A stretch of DNA of 64,000 nucleotides, from positions 1,009,463-1,073,462 of the forward strand of contig CAVPRR010000007.1 in the NCBI GenBank assembly GCA_963707965.1. The letters run 5' to 3'. A program made the position numbers and the translations under genes. Source of the DNA: VRUE01 sp963707965 (GTDB lineage: Bacteria; Actinomycetota; Thermoleophilia; Solirubrobacterales; 70-9). Positions 40,901-50,458 of this stretch are shown here, piece by piece (within the stretch, counting starts at the first letter, position 1; each line of letters begins with the position of its first letter). The notes below the pieces were generated by a model that was given only the letters and a program-made list of their open reading frames with translations, was not told the origin of the DNA and ran no database searches.

Positions 40901-42639
40901 TGTTCGTGGCGGTCGCCGCCTTGCTTCTAAACGGTCTCACCGGGGGCAGTAGCGGTGCATCGAATCCGGAAGCGGCGGTGCGCGAGCTAGCGTCCGCACT
41001 GCAGAAGAGAGATATGGCGGCGACGATCGCCGTGATCGACCCAGAGGAAGTCGGGACCCTGGATGAACTGTACACAACGATCCGGGGCGACCTTGGTCGC
41101 TCGGTCGGTGGCGGCTCAGGCGCTGGTGGCAGCTCGAGCGTCGTCCTCAGCAGCCTGCGGATGCATGAGGAGCGCATGGGTGCGGGGATCGTCAAGGTAC
41201 GGATCGACGGAGGCCTCGTACACGGAACGCTCAGGGCCGGGTCCTTTCCTGGTGGCATCCCGCGTTCGGACAAGAGCGTGGACTTCAACTTTGAAGACGC
41301 GTACGGGCCTGCCGAAGAAGGCCTATATGTGATGACCCGGGAGGTGGATGGACGGTGGTATGTCAGTCCGGAGATGACCGCATTGCAGTTCCTAGTTGAT
41401 GGGCGGGAACTCCCGCAGCCCGACTTTGGCGCCAGCGCGAGTGCGGCAGGATCTGCGCAGGCCACCGACACCCCGGAAAAGCTGCTCTCCGCCTTTGCGG
41501 AAGCGGTGAACGCCCGCGACGTCAGCCAGCTTCTCGACCTGGTTTCGAACGAAGAAGCGAGCGCCGTCCGTCCCTACCGGGCGGCCCTCCAGGATCTGCT
41601 GAGCGAAGCGAACGGATCGCTGGAATTGCACGTCACCGATTCGAACTTCACCGAACACGAACTGGGCTCCGGCCTCGTCCGCCTCGATCTCACGCATGCG
41701 GCCGCCGACGCGTATGTGGGAAGCGAATACAGCAGCACGCAGGCCAGCCTCAAGCTGAACGGCTTCTGCGTCAACGTGCTGACGTCCGAAGGCTATGGCT
41801 CCAATAGCTGTGATACGCAGGTACACAGGCTGTTCGGCGTAAGCGACTTCTTCGTTGTCGCGCGGCGCGAGGACGGAGGGCTGCGACTGGCGCCGGTCGC
41901 GACCCTGCTCGAGTACTCGCGCCTCCTGGCCGACAAGCTCGGCAGCCAGGGCGTGCGGCGCGCGATTGGATCGGTGGTAGGTGAAGATGGCGGGGAGCTG
42001 ACGGCCGGCTCGACCGCAAACGGCGGCCTCAACGCGGCCGGGTACGCGGTGCTCTCCTACAACGCCGAACCGGGCCTTTTCGCCGTGGAAGGCGACCAGT
42101 ACACCGCCCTTCTCGACAACAACGGAAGCCTGGTCGAGCCGGTCGCCTGCCCGAACGGCGTGCAGGTCTACTCACTCGATAGTGGCGGCACTTACCACGT
42201 GGTGGTGGGCTCCGGTGAATACCGCTCTGGGAGCTACAGCGTCACGGCCGAACCGGTGACGGCCCGTCCGGTGAGCCTCTCGAGCGAGATCTCCGGCACG
42301 ATCGGCAGCGGCGTGCGCGTGGCCGCATTCGCGTTGAAGTTCCCCGGTGCCCGAGAAGAACTCGGGTTCCACACCAACTCCGCGGTGGAAAGCACGATAG
42401 CCGAAGCGGAATCCGAGAATGAATACTGCGCCGGGTACAACCAGGGCACGATCCGCCAGGTGGTCGGTCCGCAGTCGCTGCTCGACCCGCTCGAAACCTT
42501 CGAGCTGTTTCCCCGCCCGACCCCTGGCTCGGGCGAAGCGTGGGAATACTACGTCTACGGGGGCAACCACCCCTACCTCTTCGTCTCCGGGGCTTCCGGA
42601 ACCCGGTTCGCCGGTCACTTCTCGGTGGGCACCTACTAG
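40741..42639 (+). CDS. Zinc-ribbon membrane-anchored exported protein
   Basis: The 632-residue protein begins directly with the ribbon FCSDCGQQLEPGARFCEGCG. A membrane helix near residues 46-66 (VVPAAVGAIVFVAVAALLLNGL) precedes two related helical/NTF2-like units (AVRELASALQKRDMAATIAVIDP; LLSAFAEAVNARDVSQLLDLVS). Long beta-rich domains follow, ending FVSGASGTRFAGHFSVGTY. A tiny decayed copy of this ending occurs at 50459-50511. Glutamate is mostly GAA. It should expose a large wall-side domain; function unknown. Confidence 0.82.
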   Translation: MFCSDCGQQLEPGARFCEGCGAEVGAAAPAPDTAERRPRLRPGAVVPAAVGAIVFVAVAALLLNGLTGGSSGASNPEAAVRELASALQKRDMAATIAVIDPEEVGTLDELYTTIRGDLGRSVGGGSGAGGSSSVVLSSLRMHEERMGAGIVKVRIDGGLVHGTLRAGSFPGGIPRSDKSVDFNFEDAYGPAEEGLYVMTREVDGRWYVSPEMTALQFLVDGRELPQPDFGASASAAGSAQATDTPEKLLSAFAEAVNARDVSQLLDLVSNEEASAVRPYRAALQDLLSEANGSLELHVTDSNFTEHELGSGLVRLDLTHAAADAYVGSEYSSTQASLKLNGFCVNVLTSEGYGSNSCDTQVHRLFGVSDFFVVARREDGGLRLAPVATLLEYSRLLADKLGSQGVRRAIGSVVGEDGGELTAGSTANGGLNAAGYAVLSYNAEPGLFAVEGDQYTALLDNNGSLVEPVACPNGVQVYSLDSGGTYHVVVGSGEYRSGSYSVTAEPVTARPVSLSSEISGTIGSGVRVAAFALKFPGAREELGFHTNSAVESTIAEAESENEYCAGYNQGTIRQVVGPQSLLDPLETFELFPRPTPGSGEAWEYYVYGGNHPYLFVSGASGTRFAGHFSVGTY

Positions 42640-42648
42640 GCGGGTCAG

Positions 42649-43680
42649 GTGAACGGCGAAACGGTCAGCCGGAAACGGACACCCTGGGCGCAGCGCCTGA
42701 AGCGCACTGGGCTGGTCCTCGGCGGCCTTGCCCTCCTTGTTTGGGCCGGTGCGCTGGGTTGGTATCTCCACGAGTGGACCGGGCGCGGCGATGTCGCTGT
42801 ATTGGTCGACCGGCCGGTCCAGGTGTACGCGCCCGAGGCCGTTTCGGAAGGGACCGTTCCCAACGTCGTCGGCCTGACCGAAGACGAAGCCCAGCGAGTG
42901 CTGAGCGACGCAGGCATCGCGCTCGGCTCCGTCCACACGCATGTGGTTCCCGCTGTCGGACCGTCCGGCCTGGTGGTCCGCCAGTCGCCTCCTTCCGGAG
43001 TGACGGTCGGCCAAGGCATGCTCACGCTGGAGGTCTCCGGACCGGCAGCGATGCCCGACCTCGAAGGCGAGCCCGAAGCCGAAGCGAAGGAAGCCCTATC
43101 CGCCTTCGGCGCTCGCGTCGCGGTGGTAACCGAATACCAGCCCGGGGCCACCGAAGGCAGCGTCCTCTCTACCGAGCCGCCGGCCGGCGAGAGGATCGTC
43201 GACAAGGCGACGCTCCACGTGGCCGAGCCCCTTTCCAGCGTGTTCCTGACTCAGCTGGAACCGGTTGAATCAAGCTGCCGCACCGCCGAACAAGCGGTCG
43301 TTGCGGGCGAATCCCAGACTGAAGCCATCGTCTGCCTGCCGCAGCCCGGCGAGAACCAGCGCTCTATCGGCTATGTACTCGGCGGCGAGATCGAATCGCT
43401 CCGCGTAAATCTTGGGCTGGACGACTCAGGCAATGCGGAATCGCCGGTGGAATTTCGCGTCCTCGCCGACGGCCACCAGATCCTCAATCGGAGGGTCCAA
43501 TTCGGCGAAAGCCTGCCGGTCGAAGTGCCGCTCCTCGGCAAGTACCAGCTCGAGCTTCAGACCGTCGCGGTTGGAACGACCGCCCCCGGCGCACCCGAAG
43601 TGCGCGCAGCCTTCGGCGAACCGCGCCTGGTCGGCTCGCGCAGCGCCGTCGACCGGATCGCGGAAGGCCTCGGCGGGTGA
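42649..43680 (+). CDS. PASTA-repeat membrane protein with NPCBM-like domain
   Basis: The 343-residue protein starts at GTG, 10 bp after the previous stop. One membrane helix (LVLGGLALLVWAGALGWYLHEW) is followed by two PASTA repeats (TVPNVVGLTEDEAQRVLSDAGI...VRQSPPSGVTVGQG; AMPDLEGEPEAEAKEALSAFG). A C-terminal jelly-roll-like domain follows (IGYVLGGEIESLRVNLGLDD...VPLLGKYQLELQTVAVG). PASTA repeats normally sit on Ser/Thr kinases and sense peptidoglycan; here they are on a kinase-free protein 6 kb from a kinase that lacks them. Its stop overlaps the next GTG. Confidence 0.85.
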   Translation: MNGETVSRKRTPWAQRLKRTGLVLGGLALLVWAGALGWYLHEWTGRGDVAVLVDRPVQVYAPEAVSEGTVPNVVGLTEDEAQRVLSDAGIALGSVHTHVVPAVGPSGLVVRQSPPSGVTVGQGMLTLEVSGPAAMPDLEGEPEAEAKEALSAFGARVAVVTEYQPGATEGSVLSTEPPAGERIVDKATLHVAEPLSSVFLTQLEPVESSCRTAEQAVVAGESQTEAIVCLPQPGENQRSIGYVLGGEIESLRVNLGLDDSGNAESPVEFRVLADGHQILNRRVQFGESLPVEVPLLGKYQLELQTVAVGTTAPGAPEVRAAFGEPRLVGSRSAVDRIAEGLGG

Positions 43681-46229
43681 GCAAGCGCGCCGCCGCGGCG
43701 ATCGTGGCAGCTGCGCTCGTCCTCACCGGAGCGGCGCTTCATCCCGCCACGGGGAGGGCGACGCCGGCGTCGGGCCCACGGCCAAACCCGATCGAGATAG
43801 TGCTCGACACGTCGGGTTCGATGAGCGAAAGCGACGGCAGCCCGAGCGGCCGGATCAAGATCGACGGCGCGAAGACGGCCCTGCTCGACTTTCTCCAGCA
43901 GGTCGAACCGCAGACGCCGATCGGCCTGCGCAACTACCCCGGCTCCGGTACCGAAGAAGGCGCGGAAGGGTGCAGTGCGGGCGACGCCCAGTTCAAGATC
44001 GTGCCGCGCGATCCCTCGACCATGGCGGCGACGATCCGCACCCTCGAAGCCGAAGGCGACACGCCGACGGCCGCTGCGCTGGAAGCAGCCGCCGAAGAAG
44101 TTCGGGAAACGGGTGCCTCGGAAGGAACGATCGTCCTTGTTTCCGACGGCGAATCAAACTGCGGCCCCGACCCGTGCGAAACGGCGCGCGAAATCGCCGC
44201 CTCCGGCATCGACCTGCAAACGATCACGGTCGGATTTCGAGTCTCCGGTGCAGGCGCACACCAGCTGAAATGCATCGCCGAACAGACCGAAGGCCGCTAC
44301 CTGAGCGTCCACGACAACGCCGGTCTCGCCGAGGCCTTCGACGAAATCTCGAGACCGAAGCTCGAATTGACGGTGACGTATCCATCGCCCGTCACCGCCG
44401 AGGTCGGGAACGATCCCTCGGGGCTGGTTCGCGTGGACGCTGAGGTCTCGAACGCAAGCCAGCAGCTGGCCCGCGGGGTTGTGACGCGGTTCCGCTTCGA
44501 CGCGCCGTTCGGAGCGCCCGCCGTGACCCGCCCCGTCCTTCACCTCGGCAACCTCGAGCCGGGGGAATCGAGGAAGGTCTCTTGGGCCTTTCGGCCGGGG
44601 GTCCCGCCAAGCGACCACAACCCGCTGCCGCTGCCGTTCGCGGTGCTTGCTGGCGCGCAGAACACCCTTGCCGACACGGAGTTCCGCGGCACGATCAAGG
44701 TCAGGGACGCCTTCGAGTCGGCAAGCGACGCCGGGCCGATCCTGTCGTCCCGCCGGCGCATCGCGATCGTGGGCGACTCCTACTCCTCCGGCGAGGGCGC
44801 GGACGCCTACCTGCCGGGGACCGACACCACGGCCAACCACTGCCACCGGAGCATGCGGACCTATCTCGTCCGAGCGTTCTCGCTGCCCTCCAGCAGCGTC
44901 ATCGCGTGCTCGGGGGCGGTCACCGCCGACATCGTCTCGCCGCAGGCCGGCGAGCCGGTCGACGCGCAAACCGACCAGCTCGAAGCCCTGCGCAAGGGCT
45001 CGGGCTTCCAGGCGGTGGTCCTGACCATCGGCGGCAACGACATTGGCTTCGGCAAGATCGCCGCCTCCTGCCTGTTGGGCCGCTCTGACTGCTCGCAGAC
45101 GATCTACGAAAGCGCGCCCCTCTGGCAGTGGCACGGGGTCTCGTCCAGCGATTTCGTCCGGTCGCACTTCAGAGGCCTGCCCAACCAGCTCCTCTCCAGC
45201 TATCACGCGATCAACGAGGTGGTGAACGGCCCTGCCACCCGTGCCAGCCAGGGACCTGTGCCGATCCTCGTGCTCGGCTATCCGCTGCCCACCCCGTTGA
45301 CTTCGCAGGCCTGCCCGGGCATGCTCGACCAGCTATCGGCGGGCGAGATCGATTTCATCGACCACCTCCTGATCAACCTCAACGGAACGATCCAGGGGAC
45401 TGTCGAACAGGCTCGCAAGGAAGGCGTCCCGGCCTTCTTCGTGCCGAACACCGAAATGGCCTTTCAGCCGGACCACACCCTTTGCGATAGAGAACCGTAC
45501 GCGCGGACACTGAGCAGCTTCAACGGGGCCGGAGTCGACGGGCCCAGGCTGGTTGACGCCATCAAGCGGGCGGCGTGGACGTCCTTCTCGCTCAACCCGT
45601 TGGACCGGTTCGAGCGGATCCTCGGCATCGGCCAGGTGGAGGTCAGCCAGCTGCAGAGGAGCCTCCAGGAGCTGGTCCACCCCAACCAGGCGGGCTACTC
45701 GGCTGAGACGCGCGCAATCCTGCGCTGGTCACAGAGCCCCGATGCCATGACCGCCGTCCGCTTGCTCGAGAGGACGCCGGTGGCACCGCCGCCGATGGTC
45801 ACGGTGACTGCCTCGGGGCCCGAGCTCGGGCAGCTCGCGCCCGGCACTGTGCCGACCCTGCAGGGCGGCTCCTCCTATCCGCTCGACCTGCAGGGGTTCG
45901 CACCGTCCTCGTCGGTCACGATCACGGTCCACTCAGAGCCACAGACTGTCGCCGCCCTCGCCGCGGCTGCGGACGGCTCCCTCTCGACGAGTGTCGCCAT
46001 TCCGCCCGATCTGGAACCCGGCGACCACACTCTCGTGGTTTCGGGAATCGGCACCGATGGGAAGCCCCGCGCCGACACGATCGCCTTCCAGATCGCTGGC
46101 GGCGGCACCCCCGTTGCGGTGACCGCGCTTCTGCTCGCCGGCACCGCCGCTGCCTTGGCAGCGGCGATATGTGGAGCTGCGTTCCGCATCCTCACCAGCA
46201 AAGGGAGATCGCGAAAGAAGGCAGCGTGA
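43677..46229 (+). CDS. VWA / SGNH hydrolase fusion, membrane-anchored
   Basis: The 850-residue protein starts at GTG. Signal peptide (AAAAIVAAALVLTGAALHPATG) precedes a VWA domain with MIDAS DTSGSMS (near residue 44). A beta domain follows, then an SGNH/GDSL esterase: block I GDSYSSGEG (near 365), block III GGNDIGFG (near 452) and block V HPNQAGY (near 667). An Ig-like domain and a C-terminal membrane anchor with a basic tail (KGRSRKKAA) complete it. It should be an esterase or deacylase tethered outside with its C-terminus in the cytosol. Glutamate codons switch from GAA to GAG around 44350, at the VWA boundary. Confidence 0.87.
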   Translation: MSKRAAAAIVAAALVLTGAALHPATGRATPASGPRPNPIEIVLDTSGSMSESDGSPSGRIKIDGAKTALLDFLQQVEPQTPIGLRNYPGSGTEEGAEGCSAGDAQFKIVPRDPSTMAATIRTLEAEGDTPTAAALEAAAEEVRETGASEGTIVLVSDGESNCGPDPCETAREIAASGIDLQTITVGFRVSGAGAHQLKCIAEQTEGRYLSVHDNAGLAEAFDEISRPKLELTVTYPSPVTAEVGNDPSGLVRVDAEVSNASQQLARGVVTRFRFDAPFGAPAVTRPVLHLGNLEPGESRKVSWAFRPGVPPSDHNPLPLPFAVLAGAQNTLADTEFRGTIKVRDAFESASDAGPILSSRRRIAIVGDSYSSGEGADAYLPGTDTTANHCHRSMRTYLVRAFSLPSSSVIACSGAVTADIVSPQAGEPVDAQTDQLEALRKGSGFQAVVLTIGGNDIGFGKIAASCLLGRSDCSQTIYESAPLWQWHGVSSSDFVRSHFRGLPNQLLSSYHAINEVVNGPATRASQGPVPILVLGYPLPTPLTSQACPGMLDQLSAGEIDFIDHLLINLNGTIQGTVEQARKEGVPAFFVPNTEMAFQPDHTLCDREPYARTLSSFNGAGVDGPRLVDAIKRAAWTSFSLNPLDRFERILGIGQVEVSQLQRSLQELVHPNQAGYSAETRAILRWSQSPDAMTAVRLLERTPVAPPPMVTVTASGPELGQLAPGTVPTLQGGSSYPLDLQGFAPSSSVTITVHSEPQTVAALAAAADGSLSTSVAIPPDLEPGDHTLVVSGIGTDGKPRADTIAFQIAGGGTPVAVTALLLAGTAAALAAAICGAAFRILTSKGRSRKKAA

Positions 46230-47873
46230 GCAATCTGAAGGTCTGGGCCAGCTTCCGTGGCGCATCGGACGAGAGGATAGGTAGCCCTGCAAGCCCGATC
46301 CGCGAGATCGCGTGGACCGAAAGAGCGGCTCCCGTTCTGGTCGCCGCCATCGTGGCCTGTGTCTATCTCATCTGGAGATCGCCGAGCGCGGATCTGTCGG
46401 CCCAATTCTTCCGGGCTGACCAATTCGCTGCCCACGGCTTTCTGATCTGGAACAACTACTGGTACTCAGGCCACTATCTGCTCGGTTACAGCGTCCTCGC
46501 GCCGCCGCTGATGCGGCTGCTCGGCCCCCCGCTGAGCGGAGCCCTTGCGGTTGTGGCGGCAGCCGCTGGATTCACAGCACTCGCCCAGCATGCTTACGGG
46601 AGGCGTGCGACCCTTGCCTCACTCTGGTTTGCGGTGGCCGCCGCAAGCGAGCTGTTCACCGGGAGAATCACCTTCGCCCTCGGGGTGGCGGTCGGTCTTG
46701 CGACCCTCCTGGCCTTGCAGCGGAGGCATTTGTTGGTCGCCGGAGTCCTCGCCGCCATGACCGGCTTGACGAGTCCGGTAGCGAGTTTGTTCCTGATCGT
46801 AGCCGCCGTCGCCGTGGGCATGGTCGATAGGAGCCGGCGGGCAATCGCCGCGGCTGTGGGCGGCTCCGCGCTCGCCGCGACGCTCATGCTGTCCTACGCC
46901 TTTCCAACCGGGGGCTCCGAGCCCTTCCCGCTATCGTCGTTTCTCAAGGTTGTCCTGTTTGGGCTGGTGATGCTCTGGCTCCTGCAGGGGAGAGCCGAGT
47001 TGCGCATCGGGGTGGGGCTGTACATCCTGCTGGCAACCCTCGCTTACGCGATCCCAACTGCGCTTGGCGACAACGTCACCCGCCTGGGCACGCTGTTCGC
47101 GGGACCGGTTCTCTCTCTCTCTCTCTCGCCGCACGCTGGCGCTGGTCCTGGTTGCCGCACCCTTTCTCTATTGGCAATGGTGGGACGCTGCGCGAGAGGT
47201 GGAACGCTCCGCTGGCAATCCGGCAGCCCAGGCGTCGTTCTTCCATCCGTTGCTGAACCGGTTGGCGGTCGCCTCTCAGAGTCCCGTTCGAGTCGAGATC
47301 CCGCCCACCATCGACCGCGGCGAGGTGCGGTATGTCGCGCCGCATCTCATGCTTGCGCGCGGCTGGCTGCGGCAGGCAGAGTCAGATGACATCACACTGT
47401 TCACGCACAACAACCTGACTCCGCGGGCGTACCAGCAGTGGCTCCAGGACCGCGGGGTCACCTACGTGGCGTTGGCGGATACGCGGCTCGACTACCTCGC
47501 AAGCGACGAGGCTGCACTCATACGTGCCGGGCTCCCGTATTTGCGACCAATCTGGTCGAACGACGACTGGCGGCTCTACCGCGTCCAGGGAGCGGTTGGA
47601 CTGGTGTCGCCGGCACGACGCCCGGCGAGGTCCGCCGACCCTGATGCCCGGATGACCTCCGTGGGTCCGGCAAGCTTTTCCCTGGCGGCTCGCAGAGCCG
47701 GCTCATTTCTTGTCCGCGTTCACTACACGCCCTACTGGACTGTGATCAAAGGCAACGCGTGCGTCGGCCGCGACGGCGACTGGACCCGCGTTGGAGTCGC
47801 TGGACCCGGCACGGTCACGGTCAGCGCCCGCCTGACCATCAGCGGTCTCCTCCGCAACGACGGTGGGTGCTGA
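46226..47873 (+). pseudogene. Large integral membrane protein, frame broken at a (TC)9 repeat
   Basis: It starts at GTG in a GTGA overlap with the VWA-SGNH gene. About nine membrane helices (for example LVAAIVACVYLIWRS and SLWFAVAAASELFTGRITFALG) precede an exported tail (YWQWWDAAREVERSAGNPAAQ...WSNDDWRLYRVQG). The layout resembles glycosyl- or mannosyltransferases of the GT-C type. The frame breaks in (TC)9 at 47110-47127; one more TC unit joins AGPVLSLSLS to RRTLALVLVAAPFLYW and restores a 549-residue protein. As written, translation ends at 47389. Confidence 0.75.
47110..47127 (+). repeat. (TC)9 dinucleotide tract inside a membrane-protein gene
   Basis: Nine TC units lie between in-frame halves of the membrane protein. 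Ten units would be in frame, nine are not. Such tracts can slip during replication and switch genes on and off. Confidence 0.9.
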
Positions 47874-48120
47874 GAGGCCGCCCCCGATAGCCGTCAAGGC
47901 GCTGCCGTTCACCATGAGTGACCTGGTGCTCATGCGTACGCACGCGAGCGAACCTGCCCGACTTCGACACGTCGTAGGTGACCGATGGGCGCAATCGCGC
48001 ATCCCGCCCGCGTTTGCGTGATAGGGCGATTTGTCGTGTAGTGGCCTACGCGGCCGCGGCGGGCTCTATGGAGTTGGGTCATTACTTGCCCTGATCTTCG
48101 GACATAGGCCAAAAACAAAT

Positions 48121-48150
48121 CGACGAGTCTGCGGATATGCCGACTCGTCG
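48121..48150. terminator. Hairpin CGACGAGTC / GACTCGTCG
   Basis: A 9-bp perfect stem with a 12-nt loop, 250 bp after the membrane-protein gene. It could terminate that operon. No T run follows. Confidence 0.4.
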
Positions 48151-48155
48151 GGGTT

Positions 48156-48272
48156 ATGGCGACTGCGGGAGTCGTGCTTAGAATCATCGGCCTGGCTGGC
48201 TTGATCGTTATTGTCATTGCCGTGGCTGCCCAATGCACCGGTCCGTCAAATAGCTCGTGTAAGCTGGCGTGA
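48156..48272 (+). CDS. Possible 38-residue membrane peptide
   Basis: A short frame codes a single hydrophobic helix (LRIIGLAGLIVIVIAVAAQC) and a hydrophilic tail with a second Cys. No clear ribosome site. It sits in the otherwise empty 47874-48309 stretch and may be chance. Confidence 0.25.
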   Translation: MATAGVVLRIIGLAGLIVIVIAVAAQCTGPSNSSCKLA

Positions 48273-48309
48273 TCCATGTCGCTCGCTTTTTACGAGTGCT
48301 CGTAGGCAG

Positions 48310-49230
48310 GTGAGCACCTCCTCTCCAAGGCAGCCTCAAAGTTGTTCAAGTTGCGGTCAAGGACTTGCGACAGGGGCGGCCTTCTGCCGCAACTGCGGGA
48401 CTCGCGTCGAGTCGCCCTCTGTCCAAGCTCGCCGTCGAGCCAACGCGCCAGCCGGACTTCAGCCGCTGCCACCCCAAGCAGCGTCACCTCAAGATCCACC
48501 CCACCACCAGAGGCAGAGGAAGGGATCGGGTGGGAGAGCGATTCTGCTCGGTCTTCTTGCCGGAGTCGTCGTTGGCGGAGGCGTTGCAACAACGGTTGTC
48601 GTGTTGGGGAAGGGCGATTCGAAGCCAACGCAGACCGCCGCGGTACGGGCACCCACCTCAGGTGCGCCGGAGGCAGGCGAGGACGCATCTGCAGGTAGTA
48701 GAAACAATAGCGACGCGAATTCGCCGACTGGCAGCAGAGCCGAAATGTATCGACGGGAAAGTCAGGGCGAACAGGCGTGGGCGAACTGTCCAAGTTCGCC
48801 GCCCCGGATTGCGTCGGCCAGGGAGCTAACCGAACTCGCCGCCACCGTCGGCTATCCGGTGTACTGGGTCGGCCCGGTGCCCGGCAAGGAACTGGAACTC
48901 AAGGAACTGTCCGGCGGCAGCGGCGGCGTTCAGGTCGTCTACCTGGCTGAAGGCGCCAAAGCGGGGGAAGGGTCGGTGAAGTCGCTGACGATAGGCAGCT
49001 ACCCGCTGCCCGATCCCACCGCCGCTCTGGACGGTTTCACCAAGCGGCCCAAGGCGGTCGTCTTCCACGCGAGCGACGGGCGCAAGGTGGTAACCAGCAA
49101 GAAGACGCCGACCAGCGTCTACTTCGCCAGCCCCGACAACAAGGTCCAAGTGGAGGTCTATGACCCCTCGCCAAAGCGGGCCATGAACCTAGCGCGCTCC
49201 GGGCGCATCTGCCCGGTGTCACCAGGCTGA
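48310..49230 (+). CDS. Zinc-ribbon membrane-anchored exported protein
   Basis: The 306-residue protein is read from GTG 48310. The ribbon CSSCGQGLATGAAFCRNCG lies at residues 11-29. A Pro/Gln-rich linker and a membrane helix follow (AILLGLLAGVVVGGGVATTVVVLG). A Ser/Asn/Gly linker leads to a compact exported domain (RELTELAATVGYPVYWVGPVPGKELELKEL...VQVVYLAEGAKAG...SVYFASPDNKVQVEVYDP). That domain pattern occurs in other actinobacterial membrane proteins but has no known role. Confidence 0.8.
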   Translation: MSTSSPRQPQSCSSCGQGLATGAAFCRNCGTRVESPSVQARRRANAPAGLQPLPPQAASPQDPPHHQRQRKGSGGRAILLGLLAGVVVGGGVATTVVVLGKGDSKPTQTAAVRAPTSGAPEAGEDASAGSRNNSDANSPTGSRAEMYRRESQGEQAWANCPSSPPRIASARELTELAATVGYPVYWVGPVPGKELELKELSGGSGGVQVVYLAEGAKAGEGSVKSLTIGSYPLPDPTAALDGFTKRPKAVVFHASDGRKVVTSKKTPTSVYFASPDNKVQVEVYDPSPKRAMNLARSGRICPVSPG

Positions 49231-49564
49231 CATCTTATGCTGAAGCTTGCCCCGGGGTGACGGAGATCGGAGAGGTGGGCGTGTGTCGCCCATCGCGGTT
49301 CCCAGGGGGAGGCCACCCCGCTACGGGGAGCCAAGAGCCGAGGTACCGGACCATGACAGCGGACGTTGTCAGGGGTTGTGAGTACGATCTCGAATAGCTC
49401 TGACCGTGGCCGGGAAGAGGCCCGATCCGTGCTCGGATGCAGCGGGCCGAAACGTCTCTCCCGCCCTGTGCGCGTCGCTCCGCCAAGGCCTGTCCGACGG
49501 GGCCGTGCAGGAGAACGTCCTTATGCCACTCTCGTGCCCCGCGCGAAACAGCTAGGGTTGCGCG
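49231..49564. other. Intergenic stretch, no gene seen
   Basis: About 330 bp with no protein-like frame. It precedes a lipoprotein gene and may carry its promoter; I see no RNA structure worth naming. Confidence 0.5.
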
Positions 49565-50236
49565 ATGGTCGCCAGATGCGGGGTTGCCCTCGCGATCAGC
49601 ATCGTGATCGTCGGATGTGGTGGCTCATCGTCCGAGTCGCCCAGCACCCCACCTGAGGATGCTGTGGCTGATTCGACCCATGCCGCGGCGAGTGAAACCA
49701 CAAACGCAGGCGAAGGTGACGCGACCTCGTCGCCCCAACTGTTCTCGTTACCCGAGAATCTGTGCGGCCAATTCGCCCCTATTCAGCACGAGCTCGCGCC
49801 CGGTGATGTCTTGACCAGCTACAGCGGGCCTCTGGATTCAGTGCAGCTCCAGTCAATGACCGCTCTCCTTAGCGAGGCGCATCCGAAGGTAGAAGCCACG
49901 AGCGGGTACGCATGCCAATCGACGCCGAAGGGAGAACTCCAGGACGCCGCGGTCTCATCGAGTGAGAAGGTCGTCGTTATCAGCCGCACCCTTTCCGAGG
50001 AGGAAGCTCGTGGACTCACATATCTCGGCCTTGACGACGGCGAACCGGTGCAGGGGATCGGCGATTGGGCCTTCTTCGAATGGGCCGGTCTCGAAGGCCC
50101 CGTGATTACGTTTCAGACCGGCACAGTCCTTGCGCAGGTGCAGGGGGTAACCGAAAACTCCGAAGGCATCGCAACCCCGAAGAACATGATGATCCGGGTT
50201 GCAAACGAAGCTCTCTTGATCTTGACCAGCTCGTAG
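49565..50236 (+). CDS. Lipoprotein of unknown function
   Basis: The 223-residue protein has signal MVARCGVALAISIVIVGCGG with lipobox IVGC. A Ser/Thr/Glu-rich linker to about residue 55 leads to a folded domain with two Cys (ENLCGQFAPIQHEL; SGYACQSTPKG) and a beta-rich end (GPVITFQTGTVLAQVQG). No recognised family. The arrangement, a tethered ~160-residue domain, resembles DUF3558-like lipoproteins of actinobacteria, a weak similarity. Confidence 0.7.
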   Translation: MVARCGVALAISIVIVGCGGSSSESPSTPPEDAVADSTHAAASETTNAGEGDATSSPQLFSLPENLCGQFAPIQHELAPGDVLTSYSGPLDSVQLQSMTALLSEAHPKVEATSGYACQSTPKGELQDAAVSSSEKVVVISRTLSEEEARGLTYLGLDDGEPVQGIGDWAFFEWAGLEGPVITFQTGTVLAQVQGVTENSEGIATPKNMMIRVANEALLILTSS

Positions 50237-50458
50237 CCGATTTCGGGGGAACAACTTCTCGTTCATGACGTCCGTCTTTTTCGGTTTGGATTCGGAATGC
50301 CAGAGGTTCTTGAATCACCGGCGTGGATCTTTCACTTGCTCCGCTGTTACGGTTGTCGGGAACCCTGCGTATTCTGCGCCGGGACGACCCAGGTGTAGGC
50401 GAATAGGGTGTCGTTCTGCTACCCAGCGATCGACACGCGCCGCTACCTGCTGCTCTCT

